Source: Bradyrhizobium sp. 149
GTDB lineage: Bacteria; Pseudomonadota; Alphaproteobacteria; Rhizobiales; Xanthobacteraceae
Direction of reading: 5' to 3'
NCBI RefSeq assembly: GCF_023073915.1
Contig: NZ_JADPKK010000005.1
Coordinates: forward strand, 62,001-126,000
Length of the DNA stretch: 64,000 bases
Shown here: positions 9,227 through 20,991 of the stretch, in pieces
Layout: every line of letters begins with the position of its first letter
Numbering within the stretch: the stretch's first letter is position 1
The notes under the pieces: generated by a model
Seen by the model: only the letters and a program-made list of their open reading frames with translations
Told to the model about the DNA's origin: nothing
Database searches by the model: none
Position numbers and translations under genes: made by a program

Positions 9227-9498
9227 GACTCCGCCTTCACGTCGCCGAGCATGCCGTCGAGCTTGCCTTCGCGATCGAGCGCGTAGAGCTCGTCGCAGCC
9301 CCCGACATGGGTTCCGCCGATCCAGATCTGCGGGAAGGTCGAGCCTTCGCCGGCGCGATCGTACATCTCCTGGCGCCAGGACGGGTTCTTGGCGATATCG
9401 AACTCCGTGAAGCTCGCTTTCTTGCGGGTCAGCAGCGACCTGGCCGCGGAACAATAGCCGCAGCCCGGCCTGGTGTAGATCTCGACAGCAGCGGTCAT
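9223..9498 (-). CDS. grxC: Glutaredoxin 3
   Basis: Small cytoplasmic thiol-disulfide oxidoreductase using glutathione. In 91 residues it shows the dithiol active site CGYC at 13-16 (YTRPGCGYCSAARSLL), the cis-proline region STFPQIWIGGTHVGGCDELYAL, and the GG-C-D glutathione-binding segment. It overlaps the start of the nitrilase-type hydrolase by 4 bases (ATGA), so the two are translationally coupled. Confidence 0.96.
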   Translation of the reverse strand: MTAAVEIYTRPGCGYCSAARSLLTRKKASFTEFDIAKNPSWRQEMYDRAGEGSTFPQIWIGGTHVGGCDELYALDREGKLDGMLGDVKAES

Positions 9499-9544
9499 GG
9501 TGTCAGCGCTCTCATGTCACGAATTCATTGAATTATATGGGACT

Positions 9545-10348
9545 TCACCGGGCCTCGACAACCCGGGCAAAGACCAGCACGTCGACTTGGGCTGCCTTGG
9601 CGCGGAGCAGGGCCCGCGCACAGGCATCGAGCGTCGCACCCGACGTCAAGACGTCGTCGATCAGGACAATGCGCCGACCCTGGACGTCCGCCTGACGGTC
9701 CGGGGATACCTGGAATGCGCCCTGCACATTGGTGGCGCGCTGGGCTCGCGACAGGCCGATCTGCTGCTCGGTGGCGCGTACCCGGCGCAGCACCTCAGCC
9801 TTCACCTTCACCCCGCTCTGCCGCTCGACGATCCGCGCCAGCGCCCCGGACTGGTTGTAGCGGCGGCGCCAGGCCCTCCGCCAATGCAGGGGCACCGGCA
9901 CCAGCATGTCGGCCGCGGCGAGCAGCTCGCCGCCCGCGCGCGCCATCCAACGGCCCATGGCCGGCGCCAAATCGGCGCGGTCCTGGTATTTCAGCGCATG
10001 CACCAGGGTGCGCGCGACGTCGTCATAACGCACCGCGGCGCGGGCCCGCTGGTAGGCCGGCGGGCTCGCGATCGCCTCCATCGACAGCATGTCGGGGCCG
10101 GGGTCATAGACAAAGGGAATGCCGAGGCGCGGACAGTAGGGCCGTTCGATGAACGACAGCCGCGCCCAGCACGCCGCGCACACGCCCTCGCCGTCGACCG
10201 GCTCGCGGCAGGATACGCACAGCGTCGGCAGCGCGATGTCGAGCGCGAGCCGTGCCGCACGCGACAAGGCGTGGCGGCCGACCGTCCATGCGGCCCGAAG
10301 CGGCGCGGCGATGGAACGGGAGGGGGCGGCATCGGCGTCGGCTTCCAT
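9545..10348 (-). CDS. ComF family protein (phosphoribosyltransferase-like)
   Basis: ComF-type proteins have an N-terminal zinc finger and a C-terminal PRTase fold; in competent bacteria ComF helps import or process DNA, and in alphaproteobacteria the role is unclear. In 267 residues the Cys pairs CVSCREP and CAACW sit at about 43-65. The PRPP loop RIVLIDDVLTSGATLDACARALL is near 230-250, with YNQSGALARIVERQSGVKV before it. It converges with nothing directly, lying between grxC and a divergent methyltransferase gene. Confidence 0.88.
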   Translation of the reverse strand: MEADADAAPSRSIAAPLRAAWTVGRHALSRAARLALDIALPTLCVSCREPVDGEGVCAACWARLSFIERPYCPRLGIPFVYDPGPDMLSMEAIASPPAYQRARAAVRYDDVARTLVHALKYQDRADLAPAMGRWMARAGGELLAAADMLVPVPLHWRRAWRRRYNQSGALARIVERQSGVKVKAEVLRRVRATEQQIGLSRAQRATNVQGAFQVSPDRQADVQGRRIVLIDDVLTSGATLDACARALLRAKAAQVDVLVFARVVEAR

Positions 10349-10388
10349 GGGACGAGGCTAGCGCCGCACGGCAGGGGGCTCAAGCCTC

Positions 10389-10440
10389 GTTCCCCGGTCG
10401 GCGCAGCAGCCAAAGAGCGCAGCAGCGCGTCCGGGACACA
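10389..10440. repeat. Intergenic GC-rich repeat, copy A
   Basis: The stretch before the methyltransferase gene contains two direct copies of GCGCAGCAGC and ends with GCAGCGCGTCCGGGACACA (10422-10440). The reverse complement of those 19 bases recurs at 11335-11353 with a single mismatch. This resembles short dispersed repeats common in Bradyrhizobium intergenic DNA. Confidence 0.5.
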
Positions 10441-10485
10441 ACGGAGGTGATTGCCAGAACAACTTGGATCGGCGTAACCAGCGGC

Positions 10486-11334
10486 ATGGCTCAGACTCTG
10501 CAAACCCCGCCCGCTTTGTTCGATCGTGCTTTGCTCCATGCGCGGCAGCGGCGCGCGCAGGCGCAGGGCGAGGTCACCTTCCTGCTCGAGCGCGTCGCTG
10601 AAGACATGTCCGACCGGCTGGCCGCGGTGATGCGGGAGTTTCATGCAGCAGCCGATCTCTGGACGCCCGGCGAGGGTCTCGCGGTGCTGCACGCGCGACT
10701 GCCCTCGATCGAGCGCATTGAGCTCGATGCGTCGGGTGCGGAGAAGCTGCCCTTTGCACCGGAGAGCCTCGATCTCGTCGTGTCGGCGCTGGCGCTGCAA
10801 TTCGTCAACGATTTGCCGGGTGTGCTCGCGCAAATCCGTCGCGCGCTGAGGCCGGACGGGCTGTTGCTCGCCGCGATGATCGGCGGCGACAGCCTGACCG
10901 AGCTGCGTCAGGCCTTTGCCGCGGCGGAGGCCGAATGCGAGGGCGGTGTTTCGCCGCGTGTGGCGCCGTTCGCGGATTTGCGCGACGTCGGCGCGCTATT
11001 GCAGCGCGCAGGCTTTGCGCTGCCAGTGACCGATGTCGATCGCGTCGTGGTGCGCTATGCCAATGCGTTCGCCCTGATGCAGGATCTCCGTCGCATGGGT
11101 GCCGCCAACGTGCTGATTGAAAGACGGCGCAGGCTGTCGCGGCGCGCGACGCTGCTGCGCATGGCCGAAATCTACGCCGAACGCTTTGCCGATGCGGACG
11201 GCCGCATCCGCGCGACATTCGACATCATCTGGCTCTCCGGCTGGGCGCCGCATGCGAGTCAGCAGCAGCCGCTGAAGCCGGGTTCGGCCAAGGCGAGCCT
11301 GGCGGAGGCGGTGAAGAAGGCGAGAGGGGATTGA
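10486..11334 (+). CDS. NDUFAF5/BioC-like SAM-methyltransferase-fold protein with degenerate motif I
   Basis: A 282-residue class-I methyltransferase-fold protein resembling the bacterial counterparts of mitochondrial complex I assembly factor NDUFAF5. The later motifs are clear: LPFAPESLDLVVSALALQFVNDLPGVL, then IRRALRPDGLLLAAMIGGDSLTELRQAF and the C-terminal YAERFADADGRIRATFDIIWLSGWAPH. The glycine-rich SAM loop expected near residue 50-60 is not recognisable; that place reads LWTPGEGLAVLHARLP. Either SAM binding is altered or the protein is a non-catalytic member. ATG at 10486 opens the conserved FDRALLHARQRRAQ region. Assignment to complex I assembly is inference from family only. Confidence 0.75.
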   Translation: MAQTLQTPPALFDRALLHARQRRAQAQGEVTFLLERVAEDMSDRLAAVMREFHAAADLWTPGEGLAVLHARLPSIERIELDASGAEKLPFAPESLDLVVSALALQFVNDLPGVLAQIRRALRPDGLLLAAMIGGDSLTELRQAFAAAEAECEGGVSPRVAPFADLRDVGALLQRAGFALPVTDVDRVVVRYANAFALMQDLRRMGAANVLIERRRRLSRRATLLRMAEIYAERFADADGRIRATFDIIWLSGWAPHASQQQPLKPGSAKASLAEAVKKARGD

Positions 11335-11394
11335 TGTGTCCCGGACGCGCCGCAGCGCATCGCTGAGGAAGTGCTGCCCTGCGTCCGGGGCACA
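11335..11394. repeat. Intergenic GC-rich repeat, copy B (inverted relative to copy A)
   Basis: Begins inside the methyltransferase stop region with TGTGTCCCGGACGCGCCGC and carries an imperfect inverted repeat (GTGTCCCGGACGC at 11336-11348 with GCGTCCGGGGCAC at 11381-11393). It could fold into a long hairpin between the convergent methyltransferase and mutT genes and act as a shared terminator. The first 19 bases match the reverse complement of 10422-10440 except for one base. Confidence 0.5.
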
Positions 11395-11401
11395 GCACGT
11401 C

Positions 11402-11812
11402 TCACATCAGCAAATCGATCAAATGCGGGATCAGCGGAATGTCCGCGGGCGGCATCGGGTAGTCGCGCAGCTTGTTGGCGCGGACCCAGGCCAGGGTCTG
11501 GCCTTCGCGGGCCGTCACCTGCCCTTCCCAGCGCCGGCAGATATAGAGCGGCATCAGGAGATGAAAAGTCTCGTAGCCGTGGCTCGCAAAGGTCAGCGGC
11601 GCCAGGCAGGGTTCGGCGACGGTGATGCCGAGCTCCTCGTGGAGCTCGCGGATCAGGCTCTGCTCCGGGCGCTCGCCGGGTTCACACTTGCCGCCGGGAA
11701 ATTCCCAGAGGCCGGCCAGCGTCTTGCCCTCCGGGCGCTGCGCGATCAGGACGCGCTTGTCGGCGTCGACGAGGGCGCAAGCAACGACAAGGATCAGCTT
11801 GAGATCGGCCAT
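11402..11812 (-). CDS. mutT: (Deoxy)nucleoside triphosphate pyrophosphohydrolase, MutT type
   Basis: Nudix hydrolase that cleans oxidised dGTP such as 8-oxo-dGTP from the nucleotide pool. In 136 residues the full Nudix box runs from residue 40 to about 62 (GGKCEPGERPEQSLI followed by RELHEELGI), matching GX5EX7REUXEEXGU. The N-terminus MADLKLILVVACALVD and ALIAQRPEGKTLAGLWEFPG are typical of MutT. It converges with the NDUFAF5-like gene. Confidence 0.93.
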   Translation of the reverse strand: MADLKLILVVACALVDADKRVLIAQRPEGKTLAGLWEFPGGKCEPGERPEQSLIRELHEELGITVAEPCLAPLTFASHGYETFHLLMPLYICRRWEGQVTAREGQTLAWVRANKLRDYPMPPADIPLIPHLIDLLM

Positions 11813-11868
11813 GCGGCTTTCATTAGCCGCAATCGCCGTGCGGTTCTACCGGCTCGGCCGGCGATATT

Positions 11869-12420
11869 TCAGCTGCATGGGTACTGTACGGCGGAGGAAA
11901 CGCGCGGAAACAGATAATAGCTCTCGCCGATCGGGATAGTCCCGGTGATCGTATAGCCAAGGTTGGGCGTGTATTGATACGTCACCTCGCCGAGTATCAA
12001 CGATGTGTTGGACGGCGAGGGCGTGCCGAGGGCCGCCGGCAAAGTCATCTGCTGAGCTACTTTCCGCGGGGTGCCGTTGAGTGCTTTGCTCCAGGTCACG
12101 GTGGCTTTGCCGCTGGCGTCCGTGGATACTTCCGACACGACTACCGTCGTATTCGCTGTGGTATAGGGAGCGATCGTCGCTGCCGATGCGCCAAGCATGG
12201 TGCTTAGCGACGCGTCGGTGACGCACGCGTTTCGTGACACCAGATCCGCGACCGTGTGGGCGGTTTCGCTGACCTTGACGCTGATGGCGAGCCCGTTCCC
12301 CAGTTCGACGCCGCCCACATAGAGCAGCAGCATGAACGGCACCACAATGGCGAATTCCACCGCGGCCACCGCGCGCGTGTCGGCCCACAAGTTTCGCACG
12401 TGATGAAGCCTCCGGCTCAT
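11869..12420 (-). CDS. TadE-like pilus-assembly/secreted protein (second copy)
   Basis: A 183-residue protein with the TadE-like N-terminal signature: basic start, then TRAVAAVEFAIVVPFMLLLYVGGVELGNGL (invariant Glu in the hydrophobic helix, prepilin-like). The rest is an extracytoplasmic domain rich in Ser/Thr with two cysteines (NACVTD and a C-terminal PCS). ATG at 12420 overlaps the upstream TadE-like stop by 4 bases. It is the third gene of a three-gene TadG-TadE-TadE cluster. A role in Flp/Tad pilus or surface-adhesion biogenesis is inferred from family. Confidence 0.82.
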   Translation of the reverse strand: MSRRLHHVRNLWADTRAVAAVEFAIVVPFMLLLYVGGVELGNGLAISVKVSETAHTVADLVSRNACVTDASLSTMLGASAATIAPYTTANTTVVVSEVSTDASGKATVTWSKALNGTPRKVAQQMTLPAALGTPSPSNTSLILGEVTYQYTPNLGYTITGTIPIGESYYLFPRVSSAVQYPCS

Positions 12421-12977
12421 GAGTTGACAAAGGCCTCGTTCATGAAAGCCGTGGATGACATGATCAGGCGGCTGCCATTCGACTGGTTCGCCAGATTGAA
12501 GCCGAGCGGACCCAAGAAAACCGGCCATTGATACATCACCCGCACGACAACGATGTCGCCCTGATTGCCGGGGTTGAATTGCCAGACGTTCGTCACGTTG
12601 CCGCTGCCGTCAAAGGTCAGGGCTGGCGAGCCAGTGTTCGCCGAAGACCATGATCCGGCTACTTGGACGTCGATCATCAACTTGCTGCAGTCGAACAAGA
12701 TCACAACGTTGGAGCAGACTGCAGTGGCAAACTGGGCTTTGGTCATGCTCGCGGCCTGCGCCTGCCCCGTCAGGATCGCCCGGCTCGATTGGTTCACCAC
12801 TTGCTCCAGGAGCTGCTGGGCAAAGAAAACAAGGAAGGTCTGGATGATTGCGAGCAACAAAGCGATGAATGCCGGGCCGATCAGCGCGAACTCGACCGCG
12901 GTTGCGCCGTTCCGGTCGGCAAAGAACGCGCGCCAGCGGCGGCGTTTGGTTGTGGGCACAGCGTGCGCGGCGGTCAT
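12417..12977 (-). CDS. TadE-like pilus-assembly protein
   Basis: A 186-residue protein with an N-terminal cytoplasmic basic stretch (TTKRRRWRAFFADRNG), then the TadE helix ATAVEFALIGPAFIALLLAIIQTFLVFFAQ with the conserved Glu. The periplasmic/extracellular domain has two cysteines (AVCSNVVILFDCSKL). It follows the TadG-like gene by 11 bases and overlaps the next TadE-like gene by 4 bases. The three form a likely operon, but the secretion ATPase, platform proteins and Flp pilin are not nearby. Confidence 0.85.
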   Translation of the reverse strand: MTAAHAVPTTKRRRWRAFFADRNGATAVEFALIGPAFIALLLAIIQTFLVFFAQQLLEQVVNQSSRAILTGQAQAASMTKAQFATAVCSNVVILFDCSKLMIDVQVAGSWSSANTGSPALTFDGSGNVTNVWQFNPGNQGDIVVVRVMYQWPVFLGPLGFNLANQSNGSRLIMSSTAFMNEAFVNS

Positions 12978-12988
12978 GACTGCTTTCT

Positions 12989-14551
12989 CTACTGGGTCAG
13001 GCGCGGATCGGACGCGACCTTCAGGAACAGACTCTGGAGCGCGGACGTAATGTCGTCATCGGTCGCCACCTTTTTGTACAAATCGGGCGACGAGGCGCAG
13101 GCTTGCAGATTTGTCTCGATCTGGCTGGTCGAGCCGGTGGACGTGCTGTTGAAGGGGTAGATCCATGAATCGTACCAGCCGTTGGATTTATGGAGCGCCG
13201 AGTCGTCATATTCGGTGTAGATCACCGCGATTCGGATCTTCCTGTTCTTGATGGTGGTGCAGATCGCGGGGTCGAGCGGTTGCTGGCAGCGCTTACCAGT
13301 GAGTTTTTTATTGCAGGAGTTCGTGTACGGGTCGGTCGTAATGTTCACGTCCTCAAGGCCGTCGGTAACGAGGAAGACCACTTCCTGTGGCGTATCCTTG
13401 GCGACATTGGTGCCGTTGCCCGGAGTCGGCATGATCTTGTTGAGAGCGCTTAATCCGCCCGCGATGCTGGTGTCGGCGTCGCTATTATTGTTCGACGATG
13501 TCAGCCAGTTGTTCTTGTAGACCGGCAGGACCTGAATGTTGTCGGCTTTGCTCTGGATGGTCGCTACCGTGTAGCTGGTCGTCGTGGCGGGCGTCGTGGG
13601 CGTTTGCACCACCCCAGGTTTTCCGGAAGGTGCGAAGACCGCCGAACTGCTGCCGCTGGTCGGAGAATTGTTTAGAGCAGTATCGAAGGTATAGATCGCA
13701 ACCCCATACGTATTTCTGTTGATGCTCGATATCTGATATGCCGTATTCATCAGCGCTTTGACCGCTTGCGTTACCCGATCGATCCGTAACGTCAGGCCAA
13801 GATTGCGAGCAAGCTGGTAGTTATCAATCCCGCCTGGATTGCCCAGATTGTCCGCGGCAGGATTAGTCTGGTGGCATGCGAATCCGCATCCTTTCGTCCC
13901 GGTCGATGAATCGACCTGCTTTTGCGTGTTCGCGATCAGCGTTTTGATGTCGCTCGAGGTCGCGCCGATCGCCATGGAAGGCGAGGCGTCCAGCAAGAGA
14001 TAGAAATCGATGTTGGGCGCGCCCTGGTTGCGTGTCGCTGCCTGGCCTGCGAACGGCCAGCTCACCTGCTTGAGCACGCTCGGGAAGGCATTGTTTGCGG
14101 CCGCGGTGTAGCAAACCTGGACGTTGCGAACGACTTGGTTGTTTGAGTTGACAGGGTCAGCAAAGACTGAGTCGACGCCGGGGCAGGGAGCGTAGGTACA
14201 GTAGCCCGTTGTGGAGTCGGGTTTGCTGCAATTGACGGTGACCGTGAGAGTTGGGGGTGCCGCCAGGTTGTTGTTGCTGACCAGGCCATTCGCGGTGATG
14301 TTGAAAACGTTCTTCGCTGTAGTTTGGGCGACCTGCGGGCTCTTCTGCATCATCGTCGAGGTGACGGCGGCAACTGCGGCAGCATCGACGGCGGAGTCGA
14401 GATCGACCTTCATGTGCTGCGTATGCGTATAGTCCAGCGCCATGCCGAGCAGAAAGATTGTCGGAACCATCACAATTGCAAACATCACGGCGACGTTGGC
14501 CTTGCGATTTCTGGCAAAACGATACAACCAAGCGCGAAGCATGATCTTCAT
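12989..14551 (-). CDS. TadG-like protein with von Willebrand factor A domain
   Basis: About 520 residues. An N-terminal helix of TadG type (NVAVMFAIVMVPTIFLLGMALDY) is followed by a large extracytoplasmic region. A vWA domain begins around IDFYLLLDASPSMAIG (MIDAS DxSxS), with NTYGVAIYTFDTAL and VVFLVTDGLEDVN downstream. Several cysteines (CGFACH, SCNKKLTGKRC) suggest disulfides. Start 14551 (MKIMLRAW) was preferred to a longer frame that adds a Pro/Arg stretch; 14542 is also possible. It leads the TadG-TadE-TadE cluster; orphan clusters of this sort are frequent in Rhizobiales. Confidence 0.83.
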   Translation of the reverse strand: MKIMLRAWLYRFARNRKANVAVMFAIVMVPTIFLLGMALDYTHTQHMKVDLDSAVDAAAVAAVTSTMMQKSPQVAQTTAKNVFNITANGLVSNNNLAAPPTLTVTVNCSKPDSTTGYCTYAPCPGVDSVFADPVNSNNQVVRNVQVCYTAAANNAFPSVLKQVSWPFAGQAATRNQGAPNIDFYLLLDASPSMAIGATSSDIKTLIANTQKQVDSSTGTKGCGFACHQTNPAADNLGNPGGIDNYQLARNLGLTLRIDRVTQAVKALMNTAYQISSINRNTYGVAIYTFDTALNNSPTSGSSSAVFAPSGKPGVVQTPTTPATTTSYTVATIQSKADNIQVLPVYKNNWLTSSNNNSDADTSIAGGLSALNKIMPTPGNGTNVAKDTPQEVVFLVTDGLEDVNITTDPYTNSCNKKLTGKRCQQPLDPAICTTIKNRKIRIAVIYTEYDDSALHKSNGWYDSWIYPFNSTSTGSTSQIETNLQACASSPDLYKKVATDDDITSALQSLFLKVASDPRLTQ

Positions 14552-14847
14552 CCTAATCGCCGTGGGTCCCGGCAGAGGCAATTTCTCTGGCCGATCGGGG
14601 ATCGAGGACCGGGAGCGCAACCGGGCGGCCTCTGACGACCTCTCGGCAGAGCGGAACTTTGAAGATGGGCTGTTAAGTAAAGCTTACGCCGATGGCGCGA
14701 ACATGGATGGCCGAAAATCCGACGCTGCCGGATCGAGCGGCATCATTAACGAAGGCTAAATGCAGCCAGGAAATTGAAGCGAGTTCCTCGCCCGGCTGCA
14801 TGCTGGATCTCGCTCTCCCGCGGAGAACCAAGGCAGGGAGATCGGAT

Positions 14848-16089
14848 TTACGACCTGTAGTCCCCGTTGATCGCGACATACTCCTTAGTGAGGTCGCAGG
14901 TCAGCACGCGGTCGCGGCCCTTGCCGAGGCCGAGTGAGACCTTGATCGCGATCTCCGGCGCCTTCATTGCCTCCGACACCTGCGCCTCGTCGTAGTCGGG
15001 ATCGCGCGCGCCGCTCCTGGCGACGCGGATGCCGTTGAAGGAGATCGAGAGCTTGTCGCGGTCGGCTGGCTCGCCGGCCTTGCCGACCGCCATCACCACG
15101 CGGCCCCAATTGGCGTCTTCGCCGGCGATCGCGGTCTTCACCAGCGGCGAGTTCGCGATCGACATCGCGATCTTGCGCGCCGAGGCCTTGGTCTTGGCGC
15201 CCTCGACGGTGATCTCGACCAGCTTGCGGGCGCCTTCGCCGTCGCGGGCCACCTGCTCGGAAAGATTGGCGAGCACCAGGTTGAACGCCTTGACGAAGGC
15301 CTTCAGGCGCGGGTCGCTGGCGCGGCTGATCTTTGGCGCGCCGTGTTCGGCGGCAGCGCCGGTGGCAAAGGCCAGCAGCGTATCCGAGGTCGAGGTGTCG
15401 CCGTCGATCGTGACCGCGTTGAACGTGTCCTCGACGCCGCTCTTGAGCAAGGCTTGCAGCGCGGCAGGCGCGATCGGTGCGTCGGTGAAGATGAAGGACA
15501 GCATCGTCGCCATGTCCGGCGCGATCATGCCGGCACCCTTGGCCATGCCGTTGATGGTGACCTTGGCCTTGCCGAGCTTCACGGTCGCGGTCGCGACCTT
15601 CGGAAAGGTGTCGGTGGTCATGATCGCCTTGGCTGCCGCCAGATAATCGCCGGCCTCGGCGGTTTCTGCGAGCCGCCCGAGCACGCCGTCGAACTTGGTC
15701 GCGTCCAGCGGTTCGCCGATCACGCCGGTCGAGGCCAGGAAGATTTCCCCCTCGGTGCATCCGACGGCCTTGGCCGCGATCCTGGCGGTCAGCGCGGTGG
15801 AGCTGCGGCCGGTCTTGCCGGTAAAGGCATTGGCATTGCCGGAATTGACCACCAGCGCGCGCGCCTTGCCGCCCTTGAGTTTGGCACGGCACCATTCCAC
15901 CGGCGCGGAGGGGCATTTCGATTTGGTGAAGACGCCTGCGACCGCGGTGCCCTTGTCCATCACTGCGAGCAGAACGTCTGTGCGGTTCTTGTAGCGGATG
16001 CCGGCCTCGGCCGTCGCGAGACGGACCCCCGCGATCACGGGCATGTCGGGAACGTCTTTCGGGGCGAGGGGAGAAACGGAGGAGGACAT
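14848..16089 (-). CDS. argJ: Bifunctional glutamate N-acetyltransferase/ornithine acetyltransferase
   Basis: Recycles the acetyl group in arginine synthesis, transferring it from N-acetylornithine to glutamate. In 413 residues the self-cleavage site is visible as [13 protein letters not shown], with Thr195 as the new N-terminal nucleophile after processing into alpha and beta chains. Other family segments include [20 protein letters not shown] and VAINGDYRS at the C-terminus. It lies 100 bases downstream of the parvulin gene on the same strand, separated by a perfect 24-base hairpin. Confidence 0.96.
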   Translation of the reverse strand: MSSSVSPLAPKDVPDMPVIAGVRLATAEAGIRYKNRTDVLLAVMDKGTAVAGVFTKSKCPSAPVEWCRAKLKGGKARALVVNSGNANAFTGKTGRSSTALTARIAAKAVGCTEGEIFLASTGVIGEPLDATKFDGVLGRLAETAEAGDYLAAAKAIMTTDTFPKVATATVKLGKAKVTINGMAKGAGMIAPDMATMLSFIFTDAPIAPAALQALLKSGVEDTFNAVTIDGDTSTSDTLLAFATGAAAEHGAPKISRASDPRLKAFVKAFNLVLANLSEQVARDGEGARKLVEITVEGAKTKASARKIAMSIANSPLVKTAIAGEDANWGRVVMAVGKAGEPADRDKLSISFNGIRVARSGARDPDYDEAQVSEAMKAPEIAIKVSLGLGKGRDRVLTCDLTKEYVAINGDYRS

Positions 16090-16120
16090 CGGGGCGCCTT
16101 GGTGAGGTCTGGATATGCAG

Positions 16121-16144
16121 ATGGCCGGGCATTTGCCCGGCCAT
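16121..16144 (-). terminator. Perfect hairpin between the parvulin gene and argJ
   Basis: An 11-bp perfect inverted repeat (ATGGCCGGGCA arms) with a two-base centre lies 45 bases after the parvulin stop and 31 bases before argJ. There is no U-run, so it may be an attenuator, a Rho-dependent pause or a processing site. Confidence 0.4.
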
Positions 16145-16189
16145 TGCGACGTTAGATACTATCGGCGTCCGTGAAGTGACAGCGAATTC

Positions 16190-17122
16190 TTACTTCTTCG
16201 CCGGGGGCGCCATCTTGCTGTCGGCCGGCTTCGCATCGGAGGGCTTCGCCGCATCAGCCGGCTTGGCGTCCTTTGCCGCATCGGCCGGCTGATCCAGCCG
16301 CTCGACCTTGGCTTCCGCGCGCAGCTTGGCGACGTAGTCGGCCTGGGCCTTGCGGGTGACATACTGCTCGATCTGCGCCTTGACCTGCTCGAAGTCCGGC
16401 GCCTTGCGGCTGCGCTTTTCCTCGACTTTGATGACGTGCCAGCCGAACTGCGACTTCACGGGGTCGGAGATCTTGCCCGGCTCGAGCGCGAAGGCGATCG
16501 CCGAGAATTCCGGCACCATCTGCTCCTTGGTGAAGAAGCCGAGATCGCCGCCGTCGGCCGAGCCCGGATCCTTGGATTTCTTCTTGGCGAGCTCGGCGAA
16601 ATCGGCGCCCTTGTCGAGCTCGGCCTTCACCGCCTTGGCCTCGTCCTCGGTCTCGACCAGGATGTGGCGGGCGTGCACCTCCTGCTCGCCGGTGATCTGC
16701 TTGGAGGCCTCCTCATAGACCTTCTTCATCGCGTCCGGGGTGGTGGCGGCCTTGCCCTCGCCGGCGAGCAGACTGTCCATCAGCAGGCGGTTGCGGGCGA
16801 ACGCGAGGCGCTTCTTGAACTCCTCACCTTCGGCGACCTTCTTGTCCTCGGCCGCCTTGCCGACGATCTTCATGTCGATCAGGAAGGACAGGACGTTCTC
16901 GTCCTTGGTCGCGGGGTCCATCTGGGCGAGGCTCGGCCCAAGTTCCTCTTCGGCCATGGCGACGTCGCTCTTCTTGATCTCAGCGCCATTGACCTTCGCC
17001 AGCACCGGATCGTCGGCAGCCCGGCCGGGACCCGCGATCAGCGCCAGCGCAAGGCAGCCCACGAGGGCGGTGGCGAGGCCGAAGCGCAGGCCGGCTTTGG
17101 TTACCGGGAACGAGGTGGTCAT
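16190..17122 (-). CDS. Periplasmic parvulin-type peptidyl-prolyl cis-trans isomerase
   Basis: A 310-residue PpiC/PrsA/SurA-like foldase. A signal peptide is clear (KAGLRFGLATALVGCLALALIAGPGRA). An N-terminal helical chaperone domain precedes the rotamase domain (about 135-230), with VHARHILVETEDEAKAVKAEL, FAELAKKKSKDPGSADGGDLGFF and SQFGWHVIKVEEKR. The C-terminus has a charged low-complexity tail of repeated KPADAAK-like units. Start 17122 is preceded by AAGGA at a good distance, so the longer frame was trimmed. It lies divergent from secA, which suits a role in folding secreted proteins. Confidence 0.93.
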   Translation of the reverse strand: MTTSFPVTKAGLRFGLATALVGCLALALIAGPGRAADDPVLAKVNGAEIKKSDVAMAEEELGPSLAQMDPATKDENVLSFLIDMKIVGKAAEDKKVAEGEEFKKRLAFARNRLLMDSLLAGEGKAATTPDAMKKVYEEASKQITGEQEVHARHILVETEDEAKAVKAELDKGADFAELAKKKSKDPGSADGGDLGFFTKEQMVPEFSAIAFALEPGKISDPVKSQFGWHVIKVEEKRSRKAPDFEQVKAQIEQYVTRKAQADYVAKLRAEAKVERLDQPADAAKDAKPADAAKPSDAKPADSKMAPPAKK

Positions 17123-17477
17123 GGAAAATCCTTTTGTTGAAGCAGGGGGCTGCTCGAGCGGGGCGGACACTCGCCCAATTCAGGGGGCCTTGGCAACGCG
17201 AAAAGTCTGTCAAAATGATGAATTAGCCGCAATGCGCCCGCCGTTGACAAGGCCCTGACCGGACCATATCTCTGCCCGGTCGCGTCCATGGCGATGGCGT
17301 TTATTTTGCTGCGTTTTTTGGCCGTTGAACCAGACTTGCCCAACTCCCACCCATATGGCGGATGGACCCCTCGCAGTCCGGGTTCTGGGGCCACCAGGCG
17401 TCACGGTGAGTTGATAGGCAGACGGGTGACAACCTCTTGGCTGCAATGCGGTTGAATCGCGAACACAGGAACAAGGC
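17123..17477. promoter_or_regulatory. Divergent intergenic region with candidate secA promoter
   Basis: This 355-base gap between the parvulin gene and secA holds no convincing gene. A candidate sigma-70-type promoter for secA is TTGACA at 17244-17249, 17 bases before TATCTC at 17267-17272, leaving a leader of roughly 200 bases. Whether the leader has a regulatory structure could not be decided by eye. Confidence 0.4.
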
Positions 17478-20318
<2,841 letters not shown>

Positions 20319-20378
20319 GGCCGTATATTCCGCCTTCGCCGGAACGAAGTGAGTTGAGGGCGCGCGCTCAGCCGCCCC

Positions 20379-20837
20379 TCAATTCGAGCTGTCGATCAAG
20401 CTCTCCAGCAGGCGCTTCAATTCGCTCGTCGATTTGTCGCCGTAGCTCTCCAGGATGTGCTCCTCCTGGTCGACCGCGAGCGAGTTGAGCTTCTTGCTCA
20501 GCACCTTGCCGCGATCGGAGATGAACATCAGAACCTTGCGGCGATCGTTCGGGTCCTGCACGCGGTAGACCAGCGTGTCCGAGACCATGCGATCGATCAT
20601 CTTGGTCAGCGTCGGATGATTGAGCAGCACGGCATCTGCAAGCTCGCCCATCGAATGGCCGTTGCCATCCGACAGCACTTTCAGGATGCGCCACTGCTCG
20701 ACGGGCACGCCTTCCTTGCTCAACCGCAGTTCGAGCTGCCGGTTGATCTCCCGGTTGGCTTGCGCGAGCAGGTAGGCGAGGTGTTCGGTGATCGGGGTGT
20801 TCGGTTTTGCCACGGCTAAGACTTCGTCTTGACCCAA
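20379..20837 (-). CDS. MarR-family transcriptional regulator
   Basis: A 152-residue winged-helix protein. The DNA-binding region is GHSMGELADAVLLNHPTLTKMIDRMVSDTLVYRVQDPNDRRKVLMFISDRG (DxRR wing typical of MarR). The N- and C-terminal helices probably form the dimer interface. It is divergent from the AmiC-like gene, with an AT-rich palindromic region between them, so it probably autoregulates and controls the amide-utilisation genes. That control is inferred from position. Confidence 0.88.
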   Translation of the reverse strand: MGQDEVLAVAKPNTPITEHLAYLLAQANREINRQLELRLSKEGVPVEQWRILKVLSDGNGHSMGELADAVLLNHPTLTKMIDRMVSDTLVYRVQDPNDRRKVLMFISDRGKVLSKKLNSLAVDQEEHILESYGDKSTSELKRLLESLIDSSN

Positions 20838-20869
20838 ATGAGTGAATGTCTTGCAATCGATGCTGCATC

Positions 20870-20935
20870 TATATGCACTTCAATTCTTGAATATTCAATA
20901 TTTTCAAAATAGGATATTGCCCAACAAAAGGGCGG
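20870..20935. promoter_or_regulatory. AT-rich divergent control region with palindrome, likely MarR operator
   Basis: An AT-rich island in otherwise GC-rich DNA between the divergent MarR and AmiC-like genes. It contains the perfect 12-bp palindrome TTGAATATTCAA at 20887-20898, overlapping further AATATT/TTTTCAAAAT half-sites. This is the size and symmetry expected of a MarR-dimer operator and probably overlaps both promoters. Confidence 0.55.
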
Positions 20936-20991
20936 GTGCCGCGGCCGCCTGCTGAATGAGCTTTCAAGTCTGGTGTCAGACAGGAGTTGGC

